DNA of 19,886 bases from NCBI GenBank assembly GCA_964444885.1, contig CAYUIZ010000055.1, forward strand, positions 1 to 19,886, in the 5' to 3' direction. The notes below the pieces were generated by a model. That model was not told the DNA's origin. It made no database searches and saw only the letters and a program-made list of their open reading frames with translations. This document shows positions 7,312 through 15,549 of this stretch, piece by piece. Positions within the stretch are counted from its first letter, which is position 1. Each line of letters opens with the position of its first letter. The translations under genes were made by a program, and so were the position numbers. Origin of the DNA: CAYRGQ01 sp964444885 (GTDB taxonomy: Bacteria; Bacteroidota; Bacteroidia; Sphingobacteriales; Sphingobacteriaceae).

Positions 7312-8037
7312 TCACTTCCTATTTTCGACGACCAAAACATTGTTATGGTAAAAATTCCTGTTTTTGGGGAGGATGGCACCGAGTACAAGCCCCAGCACGT
7401 TGATGGGCGTGACGAACAGGGGCGTAAGGGCAATACGCAAGACCTTGTTTTTCGGGAAGATGTGCTGGCACACGTATGCCGACGCCATCTGGAAAACCGT
7501 TTCGACGTAGCCCGTTGTTTTGCGATGCTCGATTACGCAGAAACCCTTTTCCTGCAGGATGTGCACAATCCCGAATGAGGTGTAGCGCGCAAAATCGTAG
7601 GGTATTTCATGCTCGTCCCAAACGAAAGGTAGCGTGACCAGCATTTTGCCTCCGGGTTTCAGTACCCGCCCCAGTTCATCGAGGATTTCGTCCAGGTTGA
7701 ACACATGCTCGAAGACCTCGCTGGAAAATAGGCTGTCAAACTCATTGTCGCCAAACGGTAGTGTCTTGCCGTCATAGTACACATCGATGTCTTCGGTGCT
7801 GTGATCGTGTCCGCTAACGGCAATATCCGCTCCGATATAGGCCTCGACATCAAACAGTTGCCGGTAGGGCTTGCTCCCGCAGCCAAAATCGAGCATTCGC
7901 CCGGACATATGCCCGCTAAAGCCCTTGACGGCGCGGTACAGCCCGCCCCGTATAATGAAAAAAGGGTTGAAAAACAGCCCGAAAAGCGTAGGCTGAAACA
8001 GCGAGCGGTTGTATTGTTTCTTGAGGTAAACGATCAC
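7312..8037 (-). CDS. Class I SAM-dependent methyltransferase
   Basis: This 241-residue methyltransferase is of the type found in glycan clusters. The SAM motif MLDFGCGSKPYRQLF is at 48-62, the acidic motif II region at GADI (69-72), and SLFSSEVFEHV (102-112) followed by ELGRVLKPGGKMLVTLPF (121-138) completes motifs III and IV. The N-terminal 45 residues and the last 50 are hydrophobic or basic, which suggests membrane contact. The start is a GTG at 8037, two bases after the stop of the pyruvyl transferase; no better ATG exists before the SAM motif. The likely job is methylating a sugar or lipid-linked intermediate made by the neighbouring enzymes. The substrate is unknown. Confidence 0.88.
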   Translation of the reverse strand: MIVYLKKQYNRSLFQPTLFGLFFNPFFIIRGGLYRAVKGFSGHMSGRMLDFGCGSKPYRQLFDVEAYIGADIAVSGHDHSTEDIDVYYDGKTLPFGDNEFDSLFSSEVFEHVFNLDEILDELGRVLKPGGKMLVTLPFVWDEHEIPYDFARYTSFGIVHILQEKGFCVIEHRKTTGYVETVFQMASAYVCQHIFPKNKVLRIALTPLFVTPINVLGLVLGAILPKNRNFYHNNVLVVENRK

Positions 8038-8039
8038 GG

Positions 8040-9008
8040 CTAGGCGTTGTTGGTGGTTTGGGCGGCAGCAAACTGCGCCTTCCAGCGCCCGATGCTTTTA
8101 TGGTCCAAGTATAATTTTACACTGGTTTCCTCGTGGATGCTCGCTTCCAGCGCGTCGATCCGCTGGCGCTCCAGCACGTTGAGTCCGATGTCGTTACGCA
8201 TCTCTATGGCCCGGTTATCGATACCGATAATTATGGCTTTGCGTTTTTTCTGGAGGGCGCGGATGCCTGCGTGCAGGCGCGTGCCTACGTATTCGCAGGG
8301 CTGGTTTTCAAGAAAAGCGTCAAAGGTCGCCAGCTTGGGCGCGATGAACTGGATGTCGGTGGCCAGGCTGTCGATATAGGCTTTGTCCTTCGAGCCTTGT
8401 ATCCAAACGTACACTTCGTGGTAGTTGCGTTTCAGGGTATCCAGCATCGCCTTATCCTTTTCGGTGTCGCGCATGTAGTCGGTGATGGTGGTCACGACGA
8501 TGTCCCGTTTTTTCGGGTTGATTTGGGAGCAATGCGCTTCGTCCAGCGCCCAAACGGTGGGGCATCCGGTATTCACGACATTGCGGATCCCGATTTCCTG
8601 CAGCTTGTTCAAGGTATAATTATCGCGCACCGCATGCAGGTGTTTCTTCGAGAAGAGGGTCTTGTACATCATGCGGTTGTACAGGGAAACCGGCCGTTGC
8701 TGGTACTGCCACCACCCGACGCCGAACAGAACGATTTTGTGCCGAAGTACGAGCAGATCTTTCATGGACACCCGCCACTGAGGCTTGCGGAAGGTGTTGT
8801 TTTTGAGCAGGTTTGTGCCGCCCACCAACGCCGTGTCGTACTTGCGAAGGCGGGGCAGGTCCCACGGGTGAATGCCAAAATGGGTAGACAGGTTGATCAC
8901 GAAATCCTCTTCGAACAGCGCGTCCGCCGCCCGGTTGACGGCATCCATAATAATGTGGTCTCCCAGGTTGGTCGTCCCGACGGACGTATCGAAGATGATT
9001 TTTGGCAT
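8040..9008 (-). CDS. Polysaccharide pyruvyl transferase family protein
   Basis: Members of this family (WcaK/CsaB-like) add pyruvate ketals from phosphoenolpyruvate to sugars of exopolysaccharides or cell-wall glycans; some relatives act on other glycan substrates. The 322-residue protein starts MPKIIFDTSVGTTNLGDHII, the usual 'T...NLGD..i' opening. It continues with LVGGTNLLKNN (61-71), LFGVGWW (94-100), AVRDNYT (126-132) and the family hallmark GTRLHAGIRAL (242-252), whose Arg-His pair is conserved. The frame is open 54 residues further upstream, but that part is Cys/Arg-rich, overlaps the DeoR gene and crosses the predicted promoter, so the ATG at 9008 is chosen. It is the first gene of the leftward operon. 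Confidence 0.88.
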   Translation of the reverse strand: MPKIIFDTSVGTTNLGDHIIMDAVNRAADALFEEDFVINLSTHFGIHPWDLPRLRKYDTALVGGTNLLKNNTFRKPQWRVSMKDLLVLRHKIVLFGVGWWQYQQRPVSLYNRMMYKTLFSKKHLHAVRDNYTLNKLQEIGIRNVVNTGCPTVWALDEAHCSQINPKKRDIVVTTITDYMRDTEKDKAMLDTLKRNYHEVYVWIQGSKDKAYIDSLATDIQFIAPKLATFDAFLENQPCEYVGTRLHAGIRALQKKRKAIIIGIDNRAIEMRNDIGLNVLERQRIDALEASIHEETSVKLYLDHKSIGRWKAQFAAAQTTNNA

Positions 9009-9048
9009 ATCGAATGGTAAACGGCTACTCGTCAATTTTTGTTCGGCA

Positions 9049-9056
9049 CAAAGATA
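9049..9056 (-). promoter_or_regulatory. Promoter -7 element for the polysaccharide operon
   Basis: On the - strand, TATCTTTG (9056 to 9049) matches TAnnTTTG and is followed by TG, as in the element at 5531. Transcription would begin near 9042, about 34 bases before the pyruvyl transferase ATG. No clear TTG is seen at -33. Confidence 0.5.
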
Positions 9057-9087
9057 ACAAACTATGCGTGGGCAGCACGGACAGGGC

Positions 9088-9831
9088 CTACACGACTTTA
9101 ACGACCTTCGCAAAGCCCGCCAGGCTTTTGTGCTCCGGATCAAGATCCGTGACCAGGTACGAAATAGCATTAAGGCTGCAGACCTTCATTTTTTGCACGG
9201 AGTTGAGCTTTTCGGCAATGCTGAGAATCGCCGTTTTGCTCGAACAGCGGATCATGGCTTTTTTAATTTGCACCACCTCCCAGTCCGAATCGGTGACACC
9301 CTCTTCCACCGAAAGGCTGTTGGTGCCCAACAGACAGAGGTCAACGCGGATTTCGGAAAGCTGGTTGATCACCTGCGAGCCGATGGTGACGTTGGTATCG
9401 CGCGACAGCTTGCCCCCGATGAGGATGACGTCGGCGTTTGCCCGTTCAGCCAGCTCCAGCGCCACGAGTGGACTGATCGTAAAAAACGTGCACTGCAGCG
9501 AGGGCGGTACGAGCCGGGCCATCTCTAGCATCGTGGTGCCGCCTCCAGCCAATACGGTCATGCCGTTTTGGATCAGCCCGAACACCTTAGCGGCTATTTC
9601 TTTCTTGCTGTCCCGCGCGTAGACGTTGTTTTCCTGAAACGGGTATTGGAACGATTTGGACAACGCCCCGCCATACACCTTGAGTACTTGCCCATTTTCG
9701 GCCAGCTCATTCAAGTCGCGCCTGATGGTGTCTTCCGACACGTTTAGCTGCACGCTCAGGTCTGACGATAACACTTTATTGTGCAGGTTGATTTGGTGTA
9801 TGATAAAGGCCTGTCTTTCCTCTTTCAGCAT
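9088..9831 (-). CDS. DeoR/GlpR-family transcriptional repressor
   Basis: This 247-residue protein has the two standard parts of the family. The first is an N-terminal winged helix-turn-helix (about 1-57) with LSVQLNVSEDTIRRDLNEL as recognition region and LKVYGGAL as the wing. The second is a DeoRC sugar-phosphate-sensing domain with VLAGGGTTMLEMARL, VILIGGKLSRDTN and DLCLLGTNSL, then GVTDSDWEVVQIKKAMI. Such proteins usually repress sugar or nucleoside catabolic genes and are released by a phosphorylated sugar. No sugar kinase or catabolic gene is adjacent. The nearest possible target is the polysaccharide operon that starts 79 bases after its stop on the same strand, or the gene itself. A near-consensus TATATTTA lies at 9858-9851, only about 20 bases before its ATG. 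Confidence 0.9.
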   Translation of the reverse strand: MLKEERQAFIIHQINLHNKVLSSDLSVQLNVSEDTIRRDLNELAENGQVLKVYGGALSKSFQYPFQENNVYARDSKKEIAAKVFGLIQNGMTVLAGGGTTMLEMARLVPPSLQCTFFTISPLVALELAERANADVILIGGKLSRDTNVTIGSQVINQLSEIRVDLCLLGTNSLSVEEGVTDSDWEVVQIKKAMIRCSSKTAILSIAEKLNSVQKMKVCSLNAISYLVTDLDPEHKSLAGFAKVVKVV

Positions 9832-10066
9832 GTCGGTCGCTTTTTTTGTGTAAATATAGGATAATATCGGTTTTTTACTGCTCCACTACGGTTTTTTGTT
9901 GTCTCGGCAGGCAAGCCGAACGCTGCCGGCCCAAATGCCATGGCACACACCGCGTTGGGCGCCCCAAATGTGGGTTGTCCTTTTGCCCAAATTCGAAATC
10001 TCTTCCAAGAATACCAATTCTTTTCCTTATCATTGCACGTAAAATAACTCGAATTTCGTAACGCTC
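9832..10066. other. Divergent spacer between deoR-like gene and dnaN, rich in inverted repeats
   Basis: This spacer holds several symmetric elements. CGGCAG/CTGCCG lie at 9905-9910 and 9923-9928, GCCCAA/TTGGGC at 9929-9934 and 9955-9960, and the perfect palindrome TGCCATGGCA at 9936-9945 lies inside the latter. AAGAAT/ATTCTT sit at 10007-10012 and 10017-10022, with a 4-base spacer, 45 bases before dnaN. No good TAnnTTTG facing dnaN and no DnaA box were seen. The elements could be operators for the DeoR-type protein or leader structure for dnaN. Confidence 0.4.
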
Positions 10067-11188
10067 ATGAGGTTTATAGTTTCCACGTCGATTCTGCTAA
10101 AACAGTTGCAAGCGATCGGCGGCGCATCAAGCACGAACACGGTGCTTCCCATTTTGGAAAATTTTCTGTTTGAGATCAAGGACAACATCCTCACCATCTC
10201 GGCAACCGACCTGCAAACCAGCATGGTCACTTCGTTAGCCATCGAGTCAAAAGAGGAAGGCCGGGTGGCCATGCCGTCCAAAATCCTGATTGAAACACTG
10301 AAAACCCTGCCCGACCAACCGGTGGCTTTTTCCATCGATATGCAAACGCTGGCGGTGGAAATAAGCGCAGGTGACGGAAAATATAAACTGAGTGGGGAGA
10401 ACGCCGACGATTTCCCGAAAATTCCGGTTGTGGAAAACGCCTCCTCCGTCAGCATGTCTGCGTCTATCCTGGCCGAAGCCATTAACAAAACCATCTTTGC
10501 CGTCAGCAGCGACGAATTGCGCCCGGCCATGTCTGGCGTATTGGTACAGCTGGGCGAGCAGTCCTCCACCTTTGTGGCCACGGACGCACACAAACTGGTA
10601 CGCTACCGCCGCACCGACATCCAAACAGACAAGGCGACTTCATTTATCCTGCCCAAAAAGGCGCTGAGCTTGCTCAAGTCGTCTTTGCCCGTAGAGGACG
10701 TGACCGTAACGGTTGACTACAACAACACCAACGCGTTTTTCAAGTTCAGCAATATCCGGCTGATCTGCCGGCTGATTGATGAGCGCTACCCCGACTACGA
10801 AGCCGTCATTCCGCAGGTAAATCCAAACAAGCTGACGATAGACCGCAGCACCTTGCTGAACTCACTGCGCCGGGTGGTGATCTTTGCTAACAAGACAACG
10901 CACCAAGTACGCCTGAAAATATCAGGCAGCGAACTGCATATCTCTGCCGAGGATCTCGACTTCTCGAACGAGGCACACGAACGCCTCAATTGCCAGTTTG
11001 ATGGCGACGATATGGAAATTGGATTCAACGCCCGCTTCCTGATCGAAATGCTCAACAACCTGGAAGGATCCGAAGTTCGTCTGGAAATGAGCACGCCCAA
11101 CCGGGCTGGCCTCCTGTTGCCTGCCGAACCTTCGGAAAACGAGGACATCCTCATGCTGGTCATGCCTGTGATGCTCAACAACGCTTAG
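10067..11188 (+). CDS. dnaN: DNA polymerase III sliding clamp (beta subunit)
   Basis: DnaN forms the homodimeric ring that tethers the replicative polymerase to DNA and serves as docking hub for ligase, MutS and other clamp-binding proteins. The 373-residue protein has the three similar clamp domains. It opens MRFIVSTSILLKQLQAIGG. It continues with VLPILENFLFEIKDNILTIS AATD-like strands of domain 1, then ELRPAMSGVLVQ and FVATDAHKLVRYR of domain 2 and IDERYPDYEAVIPQ at the domain 2-3 link. The C-terminus reads EDILMLVMPVMLNNA, where the usual 'y.imPmr' ending is recognisable. No dnaA or recF is adjacent, which is common in Bacteroidota. The dedA-type gene follows after 23 bases on the same strand. 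Confidence 0.96.
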   Translation: MRFIVSTSILLKQLQAIGGASSTNTVLPILENFLFEIKDNILTISATDLQTSMVTSLAIESKEEGRVAMPSKILIETLKTLPDQPVAFSIDMQTLAVEISAGDGKYKLSGENADDFPKIPVVENASSVSMSASILAEAINKTIFAVSSDELRPAMSGVLVQLGEQSSTFVATDAHKLVRYRRTDIQTDKATSFILPKKALSLLKSSLPVEDVTVTVDYNNTNAFFKFSNIRLICRLIDERYPDYEAVIPQVNPNKLTIDRSTLLNSLRRVVIFANKTTHQVRLKISGSELHISAEDLDFSNEAHERLNCQFDGDDMEIGFNARFLIEMLNNLEGSEVRLEMSTPNRAGLLLPAEPSENEDILMLVMPVMLNNA

Positions 11189-11211
11189 GCTAGCCCACGA
11201 CACGCTCAATT

Positions 11212-11880
11212 TTGGAATACATACAGTTTTTGATTGATTTTATCCTGCACATCGATGAGCACCTCATCGAGATTGTGGGCGAATACCGGAATTGGACGTA
11301 CTTAATCCTTTTCCTGATCATCTTTGTCGAAACCGGCGTCGTGGTCATGCCGTTCCTGCCGGGCGATTCGCTACTCTTCGCGGCAGGCATGCTGGCCGCA
11401 CAGCCCAATGAGCTCAACGTCTGGATCCTGATCGCCCTGTTGCTCGTCGCGGCCATTGCGGGCGATTCGATGAACTATGCCATTGGCAAGCATTTTGGCC
11501 TTCGGATTACGAAGTTCAAGCTGTTTGGCAAGCAGATGGTCAAAGACGAGCACATTGAGAAAACACATTCGTTCTACGAAAAATACGGCAGCAAAACCAT
11601 CGTCATCGCCCGCTTCGTGCCCATCGTACGCACGCTCGCTCCCTTTGTGGGCGGAATCGGTCGCATGCACTACGGCACTTTTATCACGTACAATGTCGTG
11701 GGCGCGGTACTGTGGGTGGTGGGCATCACGCTGGCCGGCTATTTCTTGGGAAACATCCCCCTCATCCGCGATAACTTCTCCACGGTCGTGCTGTTGATCA
11801 TTTTCCTTTCCATACTCCCTATCGTATTCGAAGTGGCAAAAGAGCGAATCAACCGCAATAAAACCAAAACAGAAGCATAA
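11212..11880 (+). CDS. DedA-family membrane protein
   Basis: DedA proteins are inner-membrane transporters; family members flip undecaprenyl phosphate or phospholipids, and loss affects envelope integrity and membrane potential. The 222-residue protein carries the motif ETGVVVMPFLPGDSLLFAAG (about 40-59). It also carries the second re-entrant-loop motif ARFVPIVRTLAPFVGGIG (about 138-155), with the conserved Arg residues. Two further C-terminal helices precede a basic tail. The start is a TTG at 11212; the protein beginning there (MEYIQFLIDFILHIDEHL) resembles known family N-termini, and the next Met lies inside the conserved motif. It follows dnaN by 23 bases and is probably co-transcribed with it. 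Confidence 0.93.
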   Translation: MEYIQFLIDFILHIDEHLIEIVGEYRNWTYLILFLIIFVETGVVVMPFLPGDSLLFAAGMLAAQPNELNVWILIALLLVAAIAGDSMNYAIGKHFGLRITKFKLFGKQMVKDEHIEKTHSFYEKYGSKTIVIARFVPIVRTLAPFVGGIGRMHYGTFITYNVVGAVLWVVGITLAGYFLGNIPLIRDNFSTVVLLIIFLSILPIVFEVAKERINRNKTKTEA

Positions 11881-11955
11881 ACCCGTTCCGCGGGAGAACA
11901 GACAGTTATCCTTTCTGCCTGCAAAAACGGCATAAGAGTTGCGTATCATCCCACA

Positions 11956-12540
11956 ATGACGCATACGTTACTGCATTGTTTTTTCCTGGTTCTAGCCTGT
12001 TTCATTACATCGGCTACGCGACCCACACCCACGGTAGACCGCAAGGAAGCACGGGATGCTTACGCGCTCCTCAACCACATCCGCCAACATCCCGAGCACT
12101 ATCGGCAGACCCTACTACTCAACCCGAATGAGGCACTAACAAAAACCGCCCTGCGGTGGAATGACACGCTCGCCCGGGTGGCCGAGGCCCGCGCTTACGA
12201 CATGGCCGCGCGCGACTACTTCAGCCACGTAGACCCCGACGGCTACGGGCCCAATTACCACATTCACCGTGCGGGCTATCGCCTCAATGCCGACTGGCTG
12301 GTGAAACGAACGGCCAATAACTTCGAATCCATCGCGGCCAACTATCCCGACGCCCAGGAGGGTATACGCGCGCTGATTGTCGGCCGGGGCCAGCCCACCA
12401 AACACCATCGCAAGCACCTGCTGGGTATGGACAAATGGAACCACTCCCTCACGGATATTGGTATCGGGTACGTGCGCATGCCGAGCGGCAGCGTTTACAA
12501 ATCGTACCTATGCGTGACTATCGCTAAACACGACTGGTAG
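11956..12540 (+). CDS. Secreted CAP-domain (SCP/PR-1-like) protein
   Basis: This is a 194-residue exported protein. An N-terminal hydrophobic segment (about 4-20) serves as signal peptide or anchor, with no clear lipobox. A CAP domain fills the rest: YALLNHIRQHPEHYR (helix 1), ALRWNDTLARVAEARAYDMA, FSHVDPDGYGPNYHIHRAGY with H91, NNFESIAAN with E124, HHRKHLLG with H151, and DIGIGYV with the closing strand. His and Glu residues of this kind line the central cavity of CAP proteins. The function of bacterial members is mostly unknown; sterol/lipid binding or peptidoglycan association have been discussed. It lies 75 bases after the dedA-type gene. Its stop is 17 bases from that of the converging ligase gene, with no clear terminator between. 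Confidence 0.9.
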   Translation: MTHTLLHCFFLVLACFITSATRPTPTVDRKEARDAYALLNHIRQHPEHYRQTLLLNPNEALTKTALRWNDTLARVAEARAYDMAARDYFSHVDPDGYGPNYHIHRAGYRLNADWLVKRTANNFESIAANYPDAQEGIRALIVGRGQPTKHHRKHLLGMDKWNHSLTDIGIGYVRMPSGSVYKSYLCVTIAKHDW

Positions 12541-12557
12541 TCTGCACGGAAAGCCCC

Positions 12558-13844
12558 TTAGTTTTTACTTCGCTTGTCGATAAACACGATGCTTTTGCGG
12601 TTGTTTTCCGGAAATTTAAGCGTATTGATTTCGTCGACGGGTGCGAACTCCACCTCGGGGCTGACGCGGAGCTTGGCCCGGAAGCGATCTTTGATCTTGG
12701 CGTACAGTGTCGTGGATGGCGCTTCGGCGCCGACCTTAACCACGATCATGTCTTCGCCGGCATCGTCCGAGGCCAACTCGATGAGGTAACAGGCTATTTC
12801 CTCAAAATCGTCCAGGATATCGAGCATCGCCGGCGGGTAGAGTGTGGTGCCTTTGTACTTGATCATCTGATTTTTGCGGCCAATCACCGGCCCCAGCCGC
12901 ATGGTCGTGCGGCCACAGGCGCAGTGCTCGTAATGCGGTTGCACAATATCGCCTGTCTTGAAGCGGAGCAGGGGCATCGCCTCCACACCCAAGGTCGTGA
13001 CGACCAGTTCGCCTGGCTCGCCGTCCGGCACGGGGTTGTTGTCATCATCCAGAAACTCGGTGATAATCAAGTCGGGCTGACGGTGTCCTCCCATTCCGTG
13101 TTCGCACTCCGTAAACGCCGTCGCCATTTCGGTGGATGCATACGTAGAAAACAGTTGGATGTCCCATCGGCTGGCGATGCGTTTTGCCAGTGTGTTGAGT
13201 TGGAAGTTTTCCGTGCGCAGCGGCTCCCCAATGCAAATGGCTTTTCTGACACTACTCTGCGCATAGTCGATGCCGTGAGCAATGGCATAGTCCAGCATTT
13301 TAACCAAAAAGGAGGGTACGCAGACCAATACGGTTGGCTTCACCCGGGCGATGGTATCCCATTGCAACTCGGGCACGCCCGACCCCACGCGCACGATACC
13401 CATGCCCATCTTTCGGGCACCCAAGTAGTACGCCAGGCCGGCCATAAAACGCCGGTCCATCGTCGTCGTTAGCTGGATAATGTCGTCCGAGGTCAATCCC
13501 ACGCAATCGTAGGACAGCGCTTCGTTATAGGCGAGCCGCTCCAAATCCTTTTCGGAAAGGGCGAACAGAACCGGGTCGCCCGCCGTGCCCGAGGTGGTCA
13601 CGAAATCGGCCACCTCGCTGTGGGGAATGCACAGGAAGTCCTCATTGAATGTGTGCAGGTCCTGCTTCGTTGTCACCGGAATCCGTTGCAAGTCCTCCAC
13701 GGTGCGGACATTCCGCCAATCGATATCGTGCTCGTCAAACAGCCGCCGGTAATACGCCGACTGACTATACAGGTATTCACTATGTTGCCGCAACAGGCTT
13801 TGTTGCAGGTCGTCGATCATCTGTTTACCACTGTCACTCTTCAT
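12558..13844 (-). CDS. Phenylacetate-CoA-ligase-like acyl-activating enzyme
   Basis: This is a 428-residue ANL-superfamily enzyme of the PaaK branch, which adenylates an aryl acid and transfers it to CoA or an acyl carrier. The phosphate-binding loop reads TTSGTAGDP (83-91). FSTYASTEMATAF is the A5-type motif, GELVVTTLG and RFKTGDIV give the hinge and ATP-ribose region, and the small C-terminal domain starts near RKNQMIKYKGTTLYPPAM. The length matches PaaK rather than Acs. It is the last gene of a leftward operon, 8 bases after the C45 gene. With the neighbouring ammonia-lyase, the likely substrate is 4-coumarate or a related aryl acid used as starter for a flexirubin/aryl-polyene chain. That is inference; phenylacetate catabolism genes are absent here. 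Confidence 0.88.
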   Translation of the reverse strand: MKSDSGKQMIDDLQQSLLRQHSEYLYSQSAYYRRLFDEHDIDWRNVRTVEDLQRIPVTTKQDLHTFNEDFLCIPHSEVADFVTTSGTAGDPVLFALSEKDLERLAYNEALSYDCVGLTSDDIIQLTTTMDRRFMAGLAYYLGARKMGMGIVRVGSGVPELQWDTIARVKPTVLVCVPSFLVKMLDYAIAHGIDYAQSSVRKAICIGEPLRTENFQLNTLAKRIASRWDIQLFSTYASTEMATAFTECEHGMGGHRQPDLIITEFLDDDNNPVPDGEPGELVVTTLGVEAMPLLRFKTGDIVQPHYEHCACGRTTMRLGPVIGRKNQMIKYKGTTLYPPAMLDILDDFEEIACYLIELASDDAGEDMIVVKVGAEAPSTTLYAKIKDRFRAKLRVSPEVEFAPVDEINTLKFPENNRKSIVFIDKRSKN

Positions 13845-13852
13845 GCTGTCAA

Positions 13853-15532
13853 TTATTTCACTCTTTTTTGGGTTCGTCGAAGCTGTTTTTCCAGTGCTGC
13901 CCGGTCCGTCCGGGTGGTTACCTCCCTTGCGAGGGCGGCTTCATAATAGTGTGCCGCCTGGGCATAGTGCCGTTGCCGGTAGTAATAATCCCCGGCAGTC
14001 TTATGCGCCAGCCAAAAGTCTGGGTTCAGGGCGACGTATTCGGAAATCGCTTCGTCTGAAATATACGTGTTTTTTTGCCCAATCCTAGCGGTTTCCTTGC
14101 GAAAATGCTGGTAATCCCGGTATTCGGGCGTCTCTAGGAACGCATCAGCCTCCACCAGCAAGCTGTCGATGCTGGTCGATTGCCGTATCGGGCCGTCGTC
14201 CATCCGGGCAAATACAGCATTCAGGTCATACGCTACGAACGCGCCCAGCTGGTAGGGATTGGCGGACACCCACATCAGGCGGTCTTCGGGCTGGAAAACG
14301 ACGGCGTGGTGGGCCATGAGCTGGTTGATGGCCATCTCGTTTCCGTAGCCGAGGGATACGTCATCGAGGCCCTTGCGGTTGCGCAGCACGTCTACCGCCA
14401 GCGCGGGCGTTAACTTCGGCTGCTGGTCGATGAGCTCATGCAGCCGCTCGAAGCGGTACAGGGAATGGCTCTCCTGGATGTGGCGGATATTGCGCTTGTC
14501 GTGGCGGTAGGCCTCACTTTGAAAATGGTTGGTGCACACCAGCAGGTCTCCTTGGCTAGGCACATCGTACATACCGATTTTTTTCGGCGAAACTTCGATA
14601 AGTGCGGCCCGGCCGTCCGCGGCGCTGGCCACCATAATGGATTCGGACACAAAAACCTCCCGCGCGGAGGCGATATCGAAGGCCTGTTCGATCGTGGACG
14701 CGTATTGGAGTATCTCCCGGGCTACCAACGATATTGGGGTCTTGGACTTGAGCGGCATATTAGATTTTCCCGCATTAATCGTCACCGTGAGGCCGTGCTC
14801 GTTCATGCCCGACATGGCGCCCAGCATGCCTGCCCACGACACGATAGCGTGTTTGTGTCCGTGGTCCGGCGCGATGAAGTAGACGATCTTTTCCTCTGCG
14901 AATTTATCATTGACATGGAAGTCGAAATTGCGCCCCACAAGCAGCTTGCCATCTGACGTATGCTCACCCCAAGCGGCAAATGACGAGCAGCCGACCAGCG
15001 CGAGGTCTCGTAGAGCGTGCCCGATATCGTGGGCGCCATGGAAATATAACAGCCGATGGTAGGGCGGGGCAATGAAGTCAAACTCGGGTGATGAGGCCTT
15101 CGACAGGCCGTAAAGCTCCTGGCGGTATTCCTCGTCCACATGCGCTTCCATACTTCGGTTGAAAAACCGGAGAAATCGGCGTAGCCGGCGTTGCTTAGCC
15201 TCGGACGGAACGAAATCGCGGATTACATCCACAAAAGCCGCTTCCTGCTTATGCAGGAGGTCTTGGGTGAGCGCCCCGATACCCAAACCCCGTTGATAAG
15301 GGTTGCCCGAGACATACAGTTCCCACAGGCCGGCCCGGTGCTGGGCAAGGGAGGCGTTGTCCGTATACCGACTCGTGGGCGACAAAGCTTGTAATTCGCC
15401 CACCCGATCGTCCAGACCGGCCACAGAAGGAACGTGCCGGGTGCTCGCGCAGCCAGCCAGTAGCGCGAGGCAGGCCAAGCTACTAAGCGTTGTTTTCAAC
15501 GTCGGCGTATATGGTTTTCGGACAACCCGCAT
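13853..15532 (-). CDS. C45-family autoproteolytic acyltransferase lipoprotein with TPR-like tail
   Basis: This 559-residue protein has a lipoprotein signal (hydrophobic 13-27, lipobox LLAGC with C28), so it should be anchored in an envelope membrane. The middle resembles C45 (acyl-CoA:6-aminopenicillanate acyltransferase/NAAA-like) Ntn-hydrolases. LALVGCSSFAAWG carries the probable nucleophile C182, at which such precursors cleave themselves, then GRNFDFHVN (200-208), SWAGMLGAMSGMNEHGL (232-248) and CTNHF (about 332-336). The last 70 residues are helical and read like one or two TPR units (AHKTAGDYYYRQRHYAQAA). C45 enzymes form or break amide or ester bonds on acyl groups. Genes of this type accompany flexirubin clusters, but I know no established role. 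The gene sits 17 bases after the flavoenzyme and 8 bases before the ligase. Confidence 0.82.
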   Translation of the reverse strand: MRVVRKPYTPTLKTTLSSLACLALLAGCASTRHVPSVAGLDDRVGELQALSPTSRYTDNASLAQHRAGLWELYVSGNPYQRGLGIGALTQDLLHKQEAAFVDVIRDFVPSEAKQRRLRRFLRFFNRSMEAHVDEEYRQELYGLSKASSPEFDFIAPPYHRLLYFHGAHDIGHALRDLALVGCSSFAAWGEHTSDGKLLVGRNFDFHVNDKFAEEKIVYFIAPDHGHKHAIVSWAGMLGAMSGMNEHGLTVTINAGKSNMPLKSKTPISLVAREILQYASTIEQAFDIASAREVFVSESIMVASAADGRAALIEVSPKKIGMYDVPSQGDLLVCTNHFQSEAYRHDKRNIRHIQESHSLYRFERLHELIDQQPKLTPALAVDVLRNRKGLDDVSLGYGNEMAINQLMAHHAVVFQPEDRLMWVSANPYQLGAFVAYDLNAVFARMDDGPIRQSTSIDSLLVEADAFLETPEYRDYQHFRKETARIGQKNTYISDEAISEYVALNPDFWLAHKTAGDYYYRQRHYAQAAHYYEAALAREVTTRTDRAALEKQLRRTQKRVK

Positions 15533-15549
15533 CTGTTATCCGGCCGTTT

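Noticed and set aside
6748..7578. 276-residue open frame on the + strand
   Set aside because: It runs antisense through the glycosyltransferase, the gap and the methyltransferase, matches no family, and the opposite strand has clear conserved motifs.
8133..9020. 295-residue open frame on the + strand
   Set aside because: It is the antisense shadow of the pyruvyl transferase gene, caused by its codon bias.
9009..9170. 54-residue N-terminal extension of the pyruvyl transferase
   Set aside because: It is Cys/Arg-rich, overlaps the DeoR gene and contains the promoter element; the conserved N-terminus starts at the ATG at 9008.
9832..10066. Replication origin next to dnaN
   Set aside because: No DnaA-box cluster, AT-rich unwinding element or dnaA gene is present.
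10030..10593. 187-residue open frame on the - strand inside dnaN
   Set aside because: It is Ser/Met-rich antisense of dnaN with no recognisable domain.
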